From the NCBI RefSeq assembly GCF_014207595.1, contig NZ_JACHGY010000001.1:2424836-2488835 (forward strand): a DNA stretch of 64,000 nucleotides. The letters are read 5' to 3'. This document shows, piece after piece, positions 25,356-33,321 of this stretch. The DNA comes from Algisphaera agarilytica. GTDB lineage: Bacteria > Planctomycetota > Phycisphaerae > Phycisphaerales > Phycisphaeraceae. The notes below the pieces were generated by a model. It was not told the DNA's origin, made no database searches, and saw only the letters and a list, made by a program, of their open reading frames with translations. Each line of letters opens with the position of its first letter. Position 1 is the stretch's first letter. A program made the position numbers and the translations under genes.

Positions 25356-27018
25356 AACGCAGCGTCTCCACGGGTTCGAGTGACGACGCGATCAGGGCCG
25401 GGATCAACGACCCGATGACACAGCTCACGATCATCCCCACCGAGACCAGCGTGATCTCCAGTGGGTCGATCCGGTCCGGGATCCGATCGAAGAAGTAGGT
25501 CTGGGGGTCCCACATCACAAAGCGGATGTTCTCGTTCAGCCACGCGTAGACCTGGCTCATCGAAAGCACGACCACCAGGCTGGGGAGAAACAGCAGCAGC
25601 GCACCGAGGGCGGGGATGCGTTTGATCCAGAACACCATCCGCCGCTGCCGGAACCCGATGAGGATGGCCAGGATCAGGCCCAGCACCGCGCCGAGGACGG
25701 CGCTGCCGATCAGCAGCGACGTCACGCCCAGGTAATGGCCCAGGAAGTGTTGCACGAGGTTCAGCGCCCGGACCACGCCGACGCCCAGCGCCGCGCCGCC
25801 GACCGCGCCGATCACCCCGATCGCCAGACCGTAGCCGACGAACAGCCCGAGGATGCCTTTGCGGGTGGCGCCGATCGCCCGGAGGATGCCGATGTCGCGG
25901 GTCTTGTCCTGGATCAGGGTGTAGAACGTGGTGGCGACCATGAAGATCGCGACCAGGCTGATCACCCCGAAGAGGAAGCTGACCAGGTTCTTTTCGTTTT
26001 TGACCGCCCCGATGATCTGCCCGTGCACATCTTCCCAGGTCAGCGCCCGGGGGCGGGCCAGCAGCAGGTTGTCCTGTGCATCGTAGAAATCGGCGATCGT
26101 CTTCTGCACGCGGTTGCGGGCATCGAGCACCTCGACGCCCGGGGCGACCTTCAGCACCAGCCGATTCGCCCGGCCGGGGATGACGATCTCCTTGCCACCC
26201 AGCCCGGTCTCGGGGTCGAAGCCCTCGGTGTCGAACCCTTTGCGCTGGTCCATCGCCAGCATCTTCTGCAGCGTGTCGAACGGCACGAACACGTACTGCC
26301 CGTCGATATCAAACAACCCGCTCTTGAATTCGTTGACGACGACAAACTCCCGCCGTTCCTGCTCCAGCGAGGCCGTGCCGCCCGAAGTCAACGGCACCAC
26401 GGTCAGCGCCATCGGCGCCCGCGCCCAGGTGCTGTCGATGTTGTAGTTGCCCAGCTCGTCGCGGTAGTGGTACGGGTTCACCTCGATGCCGATCAGCGCC
26501 TCAGGCAGGCCCTGGCGTTGCCCTTCTTCGTCTCGGCCCGGGTCGATCGGGTGCTCACGGGTGATCTGCTCTTTGATCTGTTGGTAACGCTTGCTGTCTT
26601 CACCCAGGATTTCTTTGGGCAGTTCGAGCAGTTCGTCGGGCGTCCACATCAGCGTGTGTTTGTAGCCGACGATCTCTTCGAGCTTGGCCATGTCCACGCC
26701 CTGCACGCGGACGGGCTTGGCGTTGTCGCGGAAGTTGATCAGTCCGTAGGTCTCGATGAGCGGCGTGCCGTTCTGGATCTCGGGCAGTTCGAGGATCGCT
26801 GCGAGCAGTTCTTCGTATTGCTCGAAGCCCTGCAGCGAGCCCTCGACGATGACGTCGCCGGTGAGGTTGCGGGCCGACTCACGGAACTGGTCGAGGAACC
26901 CGCCCATCACGCTCATGACGATGATCACCATCGCCGTGCAAAGCATCACCGCCACCGCCGCGAACAGCGGCGCGAGCTTCCGGCGGAGGTACTTCAGGAT
27001 GAGCAGGAGCTTGTACAT
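25348..27018 (-). CDS. Lipoprotein-releasing system permease (LolC/E family, FtsX domain)
   Basis: 556 residues from ATG 27018 (MYKLLLILKYLRRK); the frame opens at 27069 in repeat sequence. TM1 at ~15-35, a long periplasmic domain (~40-330), then the FtsX core (SFLFGVISLVAIFMVATTFYTLI, LRAIGATRKGILGLFVGYGL). At ~556 it is longer than E. coli LolC/E (~400), with an apparent extra hydrophobic segment (ALGALLLFLPSLVVVLSMSQVY) and a DP-rich loop before the last helix. One gene replaces the LolC-LolE pair, so it presumably works as a homodimer with LolD. Confidence 0.87.
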   Translation of the reverse strand: MYKLLLILKYLRRKLAPLFAAVAVMLCTAMVIIVMSVMGGFLDQFRESARNLTGDVIVEGSLQGFEQYEELLAAILELPEIQNGTPLIETYGLINFRDNAKPVRVQGVDMAKLEEIVGYKHTLMWTPDELLELPKEILGEDSKRYQQIKEQITREHPIDPGRDEEGQRQGLPEALIGIEVNPYHYRDELGNYNIDSTWARAPMALTVVPLTSGGTASLEQERREFVVVNEFKSGLFDIDGQYVFVPFDTLQKMLAMDQRKGFDTEGFDPETGLGGKEIVIPGRANRLVLKVAPGVEVLDARNRVQKTIADFYDAQDNLLLARPRALTWEDVHGQIIGAVKNEKNLVSFLFGVISLVAIFMVATTFYTLIQDKTRDIGILRAIGATRKGILGLFVGYGLAIGVIGAVGGAALGVGVVRALNLVQHFLGHYLGVTSLLIGSAVLGAVLGLILAILIGFRQRRMVFWIKRIPALGALLLFLPSLVVVLSMSQVYAWLNENIRFVMWDPQTYFFDRIPDRIDPLEITLVSVGMIVSCVIGSLIPALIASSLEPVETLRYE

Positions 27019-27033
27019 GGAGGTAGGAAGTTT

Positions 27034-27174
27034 AACCGCGAAGGCGCGAAGAGCGCGAAGGCTAGTCAATCCTCCCCATCTAGACGACAGAACTTACGGG
27101 TTCGTTCATTGCAGTAGCCCCGGTAGCTACATAATGATTTGCCTTAGCTTCGCGTCCTTCGCGCCTTCGCGGTT
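27034..27174. repeat. Phrase-built inverted repeat B (CGCGAAGG type)
   Basis: Left arm 27034-27060 repeats AACCGCGAAGGCGCGAAGAG; right arm 27148-27174 is its inverse and touches the lysS stop codon. About 85 bp of unremarkable sequence separate the arms. Same architecture as repeat A. Confidence 0.85.
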
Positions 27175-28748
27175 CAATCACCTTGCGGCTTCATCAGCGG
27201 GAACAGGATCACGTCGCGGATGGACTCGGCTCCGGTCAGCATCATCACGAGCCGGTCGATGCCCAGGCCCAGGCCGCCCGCGGGGGGCATGCCGACGCGC
27301 AGGGCTTCGAGGAAGTCCTCATCAATCTGTTGCTTCTCGTCTTCATCGCCGACCTGTTCGCGGAAGTTCGCTTCCTGGACTGCGGGGTCGTTGAGCTCGG
27401 TGTAGCCCGGGCTGATCTCGACGCCGTTGATCGCCAGTTCGTAGACGTCGGCGAAGTACGGGTCGTTCACGTTTTTCTTCGCCAGCGGGATAATCACGCT
27501 CGGCACCTGCGTGACAAAGCACGGGTCGATCAGCGTGTGCTCGATCAGCTTCTCGAAGACCTCGGTGAGTTGCTCGGCCGGGGTGCCGTCGAACTTCAGG
27601 TCTTTGCCGGGGTTCTGCTCGCGGAGGCGGTCGATCTCCTCGGGCGTGGCGGGTTCCTTGGTGAACTTCCAGCCGGTGCGTTCTTCGACGAGCTCGGCCA
27701 TGGGCACGCGGCGCCACGGGCGCGACAGGTCGATCGTTTTGGTGACTTCGCCCTCGGCGTTCTTGTGCTCGATCTTCAGCGTGCCGAAGATTTTTTCTGC
27801 AACGGTGCAGGTCATGTCTTCGACCAGCTCGGCCATGGTCTCCCAGTTGCCGTAGGCCTCGTAGGCCTCGAGCATGGTGAACTCGGGGTTGTGGCGGGGG
27901 CTGATGCCTTCGTTGCGGAAGTTGCGGTTGATCTCGAAGACCTTGGGCAGCCCGCCGACGAGCAGCCGCTTGAGGTAGAGCTCCGGCGCGATGCGGAGGG
28001 TGAGCGGGATGTCCAGCGCGTTGTGGTGGGTGTGGAACGGCCGGGCCGCGGCGCCGCCGTGGATGCTCTGGAGCATCGGGGTCTCGACTTCCATGTAGCC
28101 CTTGCCACGCAGGTAGTCGCGGATGGCGTCGATGATGCGGATGCGCAGCTGCATCGTCTGCATGACCTCGGGGTTGGAGTAGAGGTCGACGTAGCGCTTG
28201 CGGTAGCGGGTCTCGGGGTCGGTCAGGCCGTGGTGCTTGCCGGGGGGCAGGGCGAGAGATTTGGTGGTGATGCGGTAGGCGGGGCTGTCTTGGGTGACGT
28301 CGAAGCCTTCGCCCGCCCAGACGGAGACTTCGCCGGTCTTGGTGGTGCCCAGCGCGCCGCGGGCGGTGACCAGGTCGCCGTAGTCGGTCATCTTGGCGAG
28401 GCCGAAGTCGGGTTGGCCGACGGTCTTCTTCGAGACGGCGATCTGCACGTCGCCCGAGTGGTCACGCAGCGACAGGAAGATCAGGTTGCCCATGACGCGG
28501 TGCTGCACCACCCGCCCGGCCACCGCGACCACGGCCCGGGTGTCTTCCACGGCGGCGGGGTCCTCGGCGTCTTTGTAGGCCTCGTCCGCCGCGGCGTCGT
28601 ATCGGCTGCGGGCGTCGGCGATGGTGATCAGCCCCTCGGTGCGTTGGCCGTAGGGGTCCAGCCCGAATTCATCGCGGAGCCGCTTGAGCTTGTTGCGGCG
28701 GTCGCCGAGGAGCTGGTTGTCGGATTTTTCGGGCTTTGGGTCGCTCAT
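27174..28748 (-). CDS. lysS: Lysyl-tRNA synthetase, class II
   Basis: 524 residues. The N-terminal OB-fold is seen at ~60-155 (AVAGRVVQHRVMGNLIFLSLRD). Class II motif 2 (FRNEGISPRHNPEFTMLEAYEAY) and motif 3 (GLGLGIDRLVMMLTG) are intact. It attaches lysine to tRNA-Lys in the cytoplasm. The gene lies between the lol genes and rplS and is set off from rplS by a strong terminator at 28871, so it probably has its own promoter. Confidence 0.96.
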   Translation of the reverse strand: MSDPKPEKSDNQLLGDRRNKLKRLRDEFGLDPYGQRTEGLITIADARSRYDAAADEAYKDAEDPAAVEDTRAVVAVAGRVVQHRVMGNLIFLSLRDHSGDVQIAVSKKTVGQPDFGLAKMTDYGDLVTARGALGTTKTGEVSVWAGEGFDVTQDSPAYRITTKSLALPPGKHHGLTDPETRYRKRYVDLYSNPEVMQTMQLRIRIIDAIRDYLRGKGYMEVETPMLQSIHGGAAARPFHTHHNALDIPLTLRIAPELYLKRLLVGGLPKVFEINRNFRNEGISPRHNPEFTMLEAYEAYGNWETMAELVEDMTCTVAEKIFGTLKIEHKNAEGEVTKTIDLSRPWRRVPMAELVEERTGWKFTKEPATPEEIDRLREQNPGKDLKFDGTPAEQLTEVFEKLIEHTLIDPCFVTQVPSVIIPLAKKNVNDPYFADVYELAINGVEISPGYTELNDPAVQEANFREQVGDEDEKQQIDEDFLEALRVGMPPAGGLGLGIDRLVMMLTGAESIRDVILFPLMKPQGD

Positions 28749-28780
28749 GGGTTGCAGATCGTATCAGGATTAAGGAGTTT

Positions 28781-28872
28781 GGAACCGCAGATGAACGCTG
28801 ATGGAAAAGCTATGATCAAAGCTTGATGTTTTGAAAACGAATCCGCGTTCATCCGCGTGTATCTGCGGTTCC
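28781..28872. repeat. Phrase-built inverted repeat C (CCGCAGATGAACGC type)
   Basis: Left arm 28781-28802, right arm 28841-28872 (ATCCGCGTTCATCCGCGTGT then ATCTGCGGTTCC), loop ~38 nt. Sits between lysS and the rplS terminator. Confidence 0.82.
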
Positions 28873-28908
28873 AAAGAAAAAACCTCGCCACGATCACGCG
28901 GCGAGGTT
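28871..28908 (-). terminator. Rho-independent terminator of the ribosomal operon
   Basis: AACCTCGCC (28881-28889) pairs with GGCGAGGTT (28900-28908); a T run follows on the minus strand. It lies 35 bp past the rplS stop and separates rplS from lysS. Confidence 0.85.
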
Positions 28909-28942
28909 CTTGTTTTTGACGCATGCGAAACCGGCCGCGGGT

Positions 28943-29401
28943 TTACGCTTCGGCGGTTTCTTCTTGTTTGGACTCGGCGGCAGCAGCGGCTTCCGCGGCG
29001 GCGTTGGCCGAGGCGGTGGCGGCTTCTTCCTGCTTGACCAGGGTCTCCAGGCCACGGCGGCGGTCGCGGAGGCGACGCTTCTTGCCCACGCGGTCACGCA
29101 GGTAGTACAGCTTCGCCCGGCGGGCGTCGCCACGACGCACGACTTCGATCTTCGCGATCCGGGGGGAGTGGATCGGGAAGGTCCGCTCGACGCCTTCGTT
29201 GGCGACGATGCGGCGGACGGTGATCGTGGTTTCCAGACCACCGTTTTGCTGCTTGATCACGACGCCTTGGAACACCTGGATACGCTCCTTGGCGCCCTCG
29301 ATGATGCGGACGTGGACGTCGACGGTGTCGCCGACGTGGACCACGGGCAGGTCGTTCTTGAGTTGCTTGGATTGGACGGCGGCGATAATGGCGTCGCTCA
29401 T
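28943..29401 (-). CDS. rplS: 50S ribosomal protein L19
   Basis: 152 residues against the usual ~115. The conserved core reads [27 protein letters not shown] near residue 25 and [36 protein letters not shown] near 90. The extra ~35 residues are an Ala/Glu-rich tail ([20 protein letters not shown]), low complexity and presumably disordered. L19 lies at the 30S-50S interface. Last gene of the rearranged rpsP-trmD-rplS operon. Confidence 0.95.
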   Translation of the reverse strand: MSDAIIAAVQSKQLKNDLPVVHVGDTVDVHVRIIEGAKERIQVFQGVVIKQQNGGLETTITVRRIVANEGVERTFPIHSPRIAKIEVVRRGDARRAKLYYLRDRVGKKRRLRDRRRGLETLVKQEEAATASANAAAEAAAAAESKQEETAEA

Positions 29402-29521
29402 GGCTGAATTCCAGGGCCAGGGGTTTTGGGTGGGTGGGCATCGATCGCCCGTTCGCCCTTGGGCGAGCCGAACAGTGTAGCAATTTGGGCAACGGGTGTC
29501 GAGGGGGATGTTCCAGCCCGG

Positions 29522-30826
29522 TCAGTGGGCCAGATTGTTGAACGCCGGGGCATAACTCACCCGGCCGGCCGGGGCGGGGCGGTCGGGCCGAAACTGGATC
29601 ACCTGGAAGGCATCGCCCGCGTCGAATTCGCTGGTAAGCCCTTGTTCAGAAGCCGGTTGGAATCCCATGGGCCCGTAGTAGCCCGGCTCGCCCAGGACGA
29701 ACAGGGCGGTCACACGGTTGGCCTTGCACTGCCGGATCGCCTCACGGACCAGGGCCTTGCCGATGCCTCGGCCCTGGAAGTCGGGGTGAACCGCGATCGG
29801 CGCGAGGCCCACCAGGCCGCGGACGCTGCCGCCGTCTTCGTGGGTCATGCCGGTGAGCAGGGCGTGGCCGACGATCCGGCCGTCGCACTCGGCGGCGATG
29901 GAAAACAAGACGTCGTATCCATCAAGCAACTCGGCGACGAGCTTCGCCTCGGCGTCGGTCGGGAAGGCGGCGGCGTGGACCGCGATTAGGTCCTTGGCGT
30001 CGGCCTCGTCCGCGTCGCGGAGGGTGACGAGGTCGGTGCGGGGGGACGCGGCTGCGTCGCTGCCATCGTCCAGGCCCAGCAGATCGGGGCGGCGCTGGCG
30101 GGTCAATTCACGGGAGCGCTCTTTCCGCCACGCCGCGATCTTGGCGTGATCCCCGCTCAGCAGCACCTCCGGCACGTCACGTCCCTCCCACTCCGGCGGC
30201 CGCGTGTAGGGCGGGTGGTCGAGCAGGCGATCGACGCCCTCCGAAAAGCTGTCCTCGTGGGCCGAGTCGGCGTGGCCCAGCGCCCCCGGAAGCAGACGAA
30301 CCACCGAATCGATGATCGTCATCGCCGGGAGCTCGCCGCCGGAGAGCACGTAGTCGCCGAGGCTGATCTCCAACAACCCGCCACCGTCCTCATCTTCGCG
30401 CAGCCGATCGATCACCCGCTGGTCCAGCCCCTCGTAGTGCCCGGCGATCACCATCAGCCGTTCTTCCTGCGCGAGCTCTTCACACAACGTCTGCGTCAGC
30501 CGCTGCCCCTTCGGGGTCGTCAAGATGCGACGCGGCTTCGCCGCGTGCTCCTCAGTAATCGCTTCCACCGCGTCCCACACCGGCTGACACTGGATCACCA
30601 TCCCCGGCCCACCCCCGTACGGGGGGCTGTCCACCTTCGCGTGCTTCTCATCCCCGGACCAGTTCCGCAGGTTGTGCACGTGGTACGACGCCACCGCCTT
30701 GCGCACCCGCGCCGGATCGTCGGGCGCCGCCGGGTCCGGCACATCCATCGCCGCACGCTTGAGGATGCTCGATTCGAGCACACCCGCAAACATCTCGGGA
30801 AACAAGGTCAACACGTCGATTCGCAT
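29522..30826 (-). CDS. trmD: TrmD tRNA (guanine37-N1)-methyltransferase fused to a GNAT acetyltransferase
   Basis: 434 residues in one frame with no internal stop. Residues 1-~245 are TrmD: MRIDVLTLFPEMF, PPYGGGPGMV, LSGGELPAMTIIDSVVRLLPG and HPPYTRPPEWEGRDVPEVLLSGDH are all intact, including the trefoil-knot SAM region. After a ~20-residue linker, residues ~267-415 form a GNAT domain (RDADEADAKDLIAVHAAAFP, AVHPDFQGRGIGKALVREAI, YYGPMGF), YhbS-like. TrmD protects reading frame by methylating G37; the acetyl acceptor is unknown. The fusion is unusual. Confidence 0.93.
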   Translation of the reverse strand: MRIDVLTLFPEMFAGVLESSILKRAAMDVPDPAAPDDPARVRKAVASYHVHNLRNWSGDEKHAKVDSPPYGGGPGMVIQCQPVWDAVEAITEEHAAKPRRILTTPKGQRLTQTLCEELAQEERLMVIAGHYEGLDQRVIDRLREDEDGGGLLEISLGDYVLSGGELPAMTIIDSVVRLLPGALGHADSAHEDSFSEGVDRLLDHPPYTRPPEWEGRDVPEVLLSGDHAKIAAWRKERSRELTRQRRPDLLGLDDGSDAAASPRTDLVTLRDADEADAKDLIAVHAAAFPTDAEAKLVAELLDGYDVLFSIAAECDGRIVGHALLTGMTHEDGGSVRGLVGLAPIAVHPDFQGRGIGKALVREAIRQCKANRVTALFVLGEPGYYGPMGFQPASEQGLTSEFDAGDAFQVIQFRPDRPAPAGRVSYAPAFNNLAH

Positions 30827-30892
30827 GGCGACATCCTACGTTTAAACCCAGGGCCCTACCCATCATGATGCGAAACGAAGCATAGCTGCATT

Positions 30893-30994
30893 GGGGGGGC
30901 CGGGGCATAGCGGAGCGGTGCCCCGGAAGCGTGGGCATGAATCTCGCCGTGGTTAGTGATTCCGGGGCATCGAAGACTCTGCCCCGGCCACCCG
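30893..30994 (-). repeat. Long intergenic element, copy 1
   Basis: About 100 bp. Its reverse complement aligns along its length with 31982-32083, with high identity at both ends (GGCCGGGGCA.., GCCCCGGCCACCC) and in CAGAGTCTTCGATGCCCCGGAA; the centre is more diverged. It lies between trmD and the ICMT-like gene. Confidence 0.8.
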
Positions 30995-31014
30995 GTACAC
31001 AATCGATGACGTAA

Positions 31015-31518
31015 TCACACCCAGCGACGCACCCGCCTGCGATAGTCGGCAAAGTCGTCACCGAACCGCTGCGTAAGCATCTGCTCTTCCAGGCGGATGA
31101 GGGTTCGATCCACCACCCAGGCAAACGCGGGCGGGACGATCCACACCGTGGCCGAGCCGCCGATCAGGCAGACGCCCACCAGGATGATCACCATGCCCAG
31201 GTACATGGGGTTGCGGGTCAGCGCGAACACGCCGGTGGTCACCAGCACACGGCTCTCCCGGCGGGGCATGATCGTGGTCCGTCGTTGGGCGAAGTGGCCC
31301 GCTCCCGCCACACACAGCAGCGAGCCCAGCACGATCGGCCCCCAGCCCAGCATCTTCCAGGGCATGGTGAACCAGATCGCCCCGGGGTAATGCTTGTCCA
31401 ACACGTGGATCGCCACGAACGCGAGGGTCAGGAACAACGGCGCAGTGAAAGCCCGCCACGCGGTGTTGCCGCGGGCGGGTTGAAGGGTCGTTGGGTGGTT
31501 GGCGGGGGCCTGACTCAT
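31015..31518 (-). CDS. Isoprenylcysteine carboxyl methyltransferase-like membrane protein
   Basis: 167 residues with about four membrane helices. The C-terminal half carries the ICMT/PEMT family marks: LTRNPMYLGM near residue 110 and EEQMLTQRFGDDFADYRRRVRRW at the end, the SAM-binding and catalytic region. Family members methylate membrane-embedded acceptors; in bacteria the substrate is usually unknown. It occupies the position where rimM is usually found, between rpsP and trmD, 22 bp after rpsP. Confidence 0.82.
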   Translation of the reverse strand: MSQAPANHPTTLQPARGNTAWRAFTAPLFLTLAFVAIHVLDKHYPGAIWFTMPWKMLGWGPIVLGSLLCVAGAGHFAQRRTTIMPRRESRVLVTTGVFALTRNPMYLGMVIILVGVCLIGGSATVWIVPPAFAWVVDRTLIRLEEQMLTQRFGDDFADYRRRVRRWV

Positions 31519-31540
31519 AACTAGTCAAGCATAGGCCGAG

Positions 31541-31819
31541 TTACTCGGCAGCGGTCGCTTTACCGGTCTTCTTGTCGAGGATGCCGGCCTTGGCGAGGAT
31601 GTCGGTGACGGTTTCCGAGGGCTGAGCGCCGACGCCGAGCCAGTAGCGGATGCGGTCTTCCTTGAGGTTGACCTGCTTCGACTCGTCCTTGTTGCAGGGG
31701 TCGAAGAAGCCGAGCTCTTCGATCGGCTTGCCGTCGCGGGGCGAGCGTTGATCGATGGCGTTGAGGCGGTAGAAGGGGCTGTGGGTGCGGCCGAAGCGCT
31801 TGAGACGAAGACGAACCAT
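31541..31819 (-). CDS. rpsP: 30S ribosomal protein S16
   Basis: 92 residues from ATG 31819, after GGAG. The S16 opening MVRLRLKRFGRTHSPFYRL and the RDGKPIEELGFFDP motif are intact, and the tail has the usual DILAKAGILDKKTGK end. An upstream open frame to 31903 has no family similarity. First gene of the operon that continues with the ICMT-like gene, trmD-GNAT and rplS. Confidence 0.95.
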   Translation of the reverse strand: MVRLRLKRFGRTHSPFYRLNAIDQRSPRDGKPIEELGFFDPCNKDESKQVNLKEDRIRYWLGVGAQPSETVTDILAKAGILDKKTGKATAAE

Positions 31820-31981
31820 GGTGTAGATCTCCGGGGGGCCCGCTGGGGGCGTGACCGTGAACAGGGTGCCGGGGCGGAACATCCGCTGGGGCGAGCCGGG
31901 CATTATAACGAGATCCGCGATCCTGCCAAGCTGGCCAGGTCAACAGGGCGGGAGCTGGGGTGGCCAAAGGAGCAAAACCTC

Positions 31982-32083
31982 GGGTGGGCGGGGCAGAGTC
32001 TTCGATGCCCCGGAACGACCGACAACGGTGAGATCAATGCGCACGCTTCCGGGGCACCGCTTTGCTCTGCCCCGGCCACCCCG
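31982..32083 (+). repeat. Long intergenic element, copy 2 (inverted relative to copy 1)
   Basis: Reverse-complement partner of 30893-30994, so the pair brackets the ICMT-like gene and rpsP. Its end sequence (GCCCCGGCCACCCC) also matches 9063-9077. Only this element is visible in the 288-bp gap 31820-32107. Confidence 0.8.
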
Positions 32084-32107
32084 GTGTGGTGCAACATCCC
32101 AGCAGAC

Positions 32108-33142
32108 TCAGGCGTCAACGCTCGGCGACACGAAGTGGCCCGGTTCGCCGTCGACGGGGACCAGGTCCGGGCGGTGGAGCAGGCTGTGGCGGGTGATGTA
32201 TTCCACGCCGGGCTGGCGCTCGGCGTCGAGCTCGGCTTGCTCTTCGGGGGTGATGCCCGTGTCCGCCTTGCCGTCGTCCTTGAACAGCCGGATCGGCGAA
32301 GGCACATCGCCCAGCAGCATGATCCGGCGTTTCTCCGCGTCGGGGTCGGGCATCGGAGCCGCGCTGAGCAGCGCTTTGGTGTACGGGTGCAGCGGATTGC
32401 GGTACAGCGTGTCGCGGTCGGCGAGCTCGACGATCCGCCCCAGGTACATCACCGCCACGCGGTCGCAGAAATGTTCGACCACCGCGAGGTTGTGGGCGAT
32501 GAACAGGTACGACAGGCCGAACTCGTCCTGCAGGTCGTTGAGCAGGTTGAGCACCTGCGACTGCACCGACACGTCGAGGGCCGACACCGGTTCGTCGCAG
32601 ACGATGAACTTCGGCGAGAGCGCCAGGGCTCGGGCGATGCCGATGCGTTGGCGTTGGCCGCCGGAGAACTCGTGGGGGTAGCGGGCGGCGTGGTCTTTGC
32701 GGAGGCCGACCTTCACGAGCAGGTCCGCGACGCGGTCGGGGATTTCTTCCTTGGGGCAGACGCGGTGCACCGCCATGGGTTCGCCGATGATCTTGCCCAC
32801 CGCCATCCGCGGGTTCAGGCTGCCCACGGGGTCCTGGAAGATGATCTGCATCTCGCGGCGGAGCTGCTTCATCCGGCCCGACGGTGCGGCCAGCACGTCT
32901 TCGCCGTTGTAGTGCACGCTGCCCGAGGTCGTGGGGATCAACCGCAGGATCGATCGGCCGACGGTCGACTTGCCGCAGCCCGACTCGCCGACGAGGCCGA
33001 GCGTTTCGTTGGGGGCGATGTCGAACGACACGTCGTCCACCGCGCGGACATCCCCGACGTGGGACTTGAGTAGCCCACGCTTCACGGGGAAGTAGGTCTT
33101 GAGGTTCTTGACGCTCAGCAGTGGTGGATCGGGGGCGATCAT
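32108..33142 (-). CDS. Oligopeptide/dipeptide ABC transporter ATP-binding protein (DppF/OppF type)
   Basis: About 344 residues from ATG 33142; longer starts up to 33187 are possible. Walker [10 protein letters not shown], signature [15 protein letters not shown] and Walker [13 protein letters not shown] are intact. The C-terminal oligo/dipeptide domain ([20 protein letters not shown]) is present, so it is a peptide-type importer subunit. No permease, partner ATPase or binding protein lies nearby, so it must work with components encoded elsewhere or be a remnant of an operon. Confidence 0.9.
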   Translation of the reverse strand: MIAPDPPLLSVKNLKTYFPVKRGLLKSHVGDVRAVDDVSFDIAPNETLGLVGESGCGKSTVGRSILRLIPTTSGSVHYNGEDVLAAPSGRMKQLRREMQIIFQDPVGSLNPRMAVGKIIGEPMAVHRVCPKEEIPDRVADLLVKVGLRKDHAARYPHEFSGGQRQRIGIARALALSPKFIVCDEPVSALDVSVQSQVLNLLNDLQDEFGLSYLFIAHNLAVVEHFCDRVAVMYLGRIVELADRDTLYRNPLHPYTKALLSAAPMPDPDAEKRRIMLLGDVPSPIRLFKDDGKADTGITPEEQAELDAERQPGVEYITRHSLLHRPDLVPVDGEPGHFVSPSVDA

Positions 33143-33185
33143 GCTTGGGTACATCATACTCAGACTAAAGCCCGGAGATGTCTTC

Positions 33186-33317
33186 ACTCCCTCTCCCGCC
33201 GGGAGAGGGTTGGGGGAGGGCGGGTGGTGTTGTGATGCGCCCGGAAACTTGTCCCAAACTCAAGTTCCCCCTCCGACGGGCTGCGCCGCCACCTCCCCCG
33301 GCGGGGGAGGGGTTGAA
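33186..33317. repeat. CTCTCCC-type intergenic repeats, two copies
   Basis: 33186-33221 reads CCTCTCCCGCCGGGAGAGG then TTGGGGGAGGG; a second related palindrome (CCCCCTCC..CACCTCCCCCGGCGGGGGAGG) is at 33266-33317, ending 5 bp from the protease stop. A third is at 35967. Confidence 0.75.
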
Positions 33318-33321
33318 ACAA

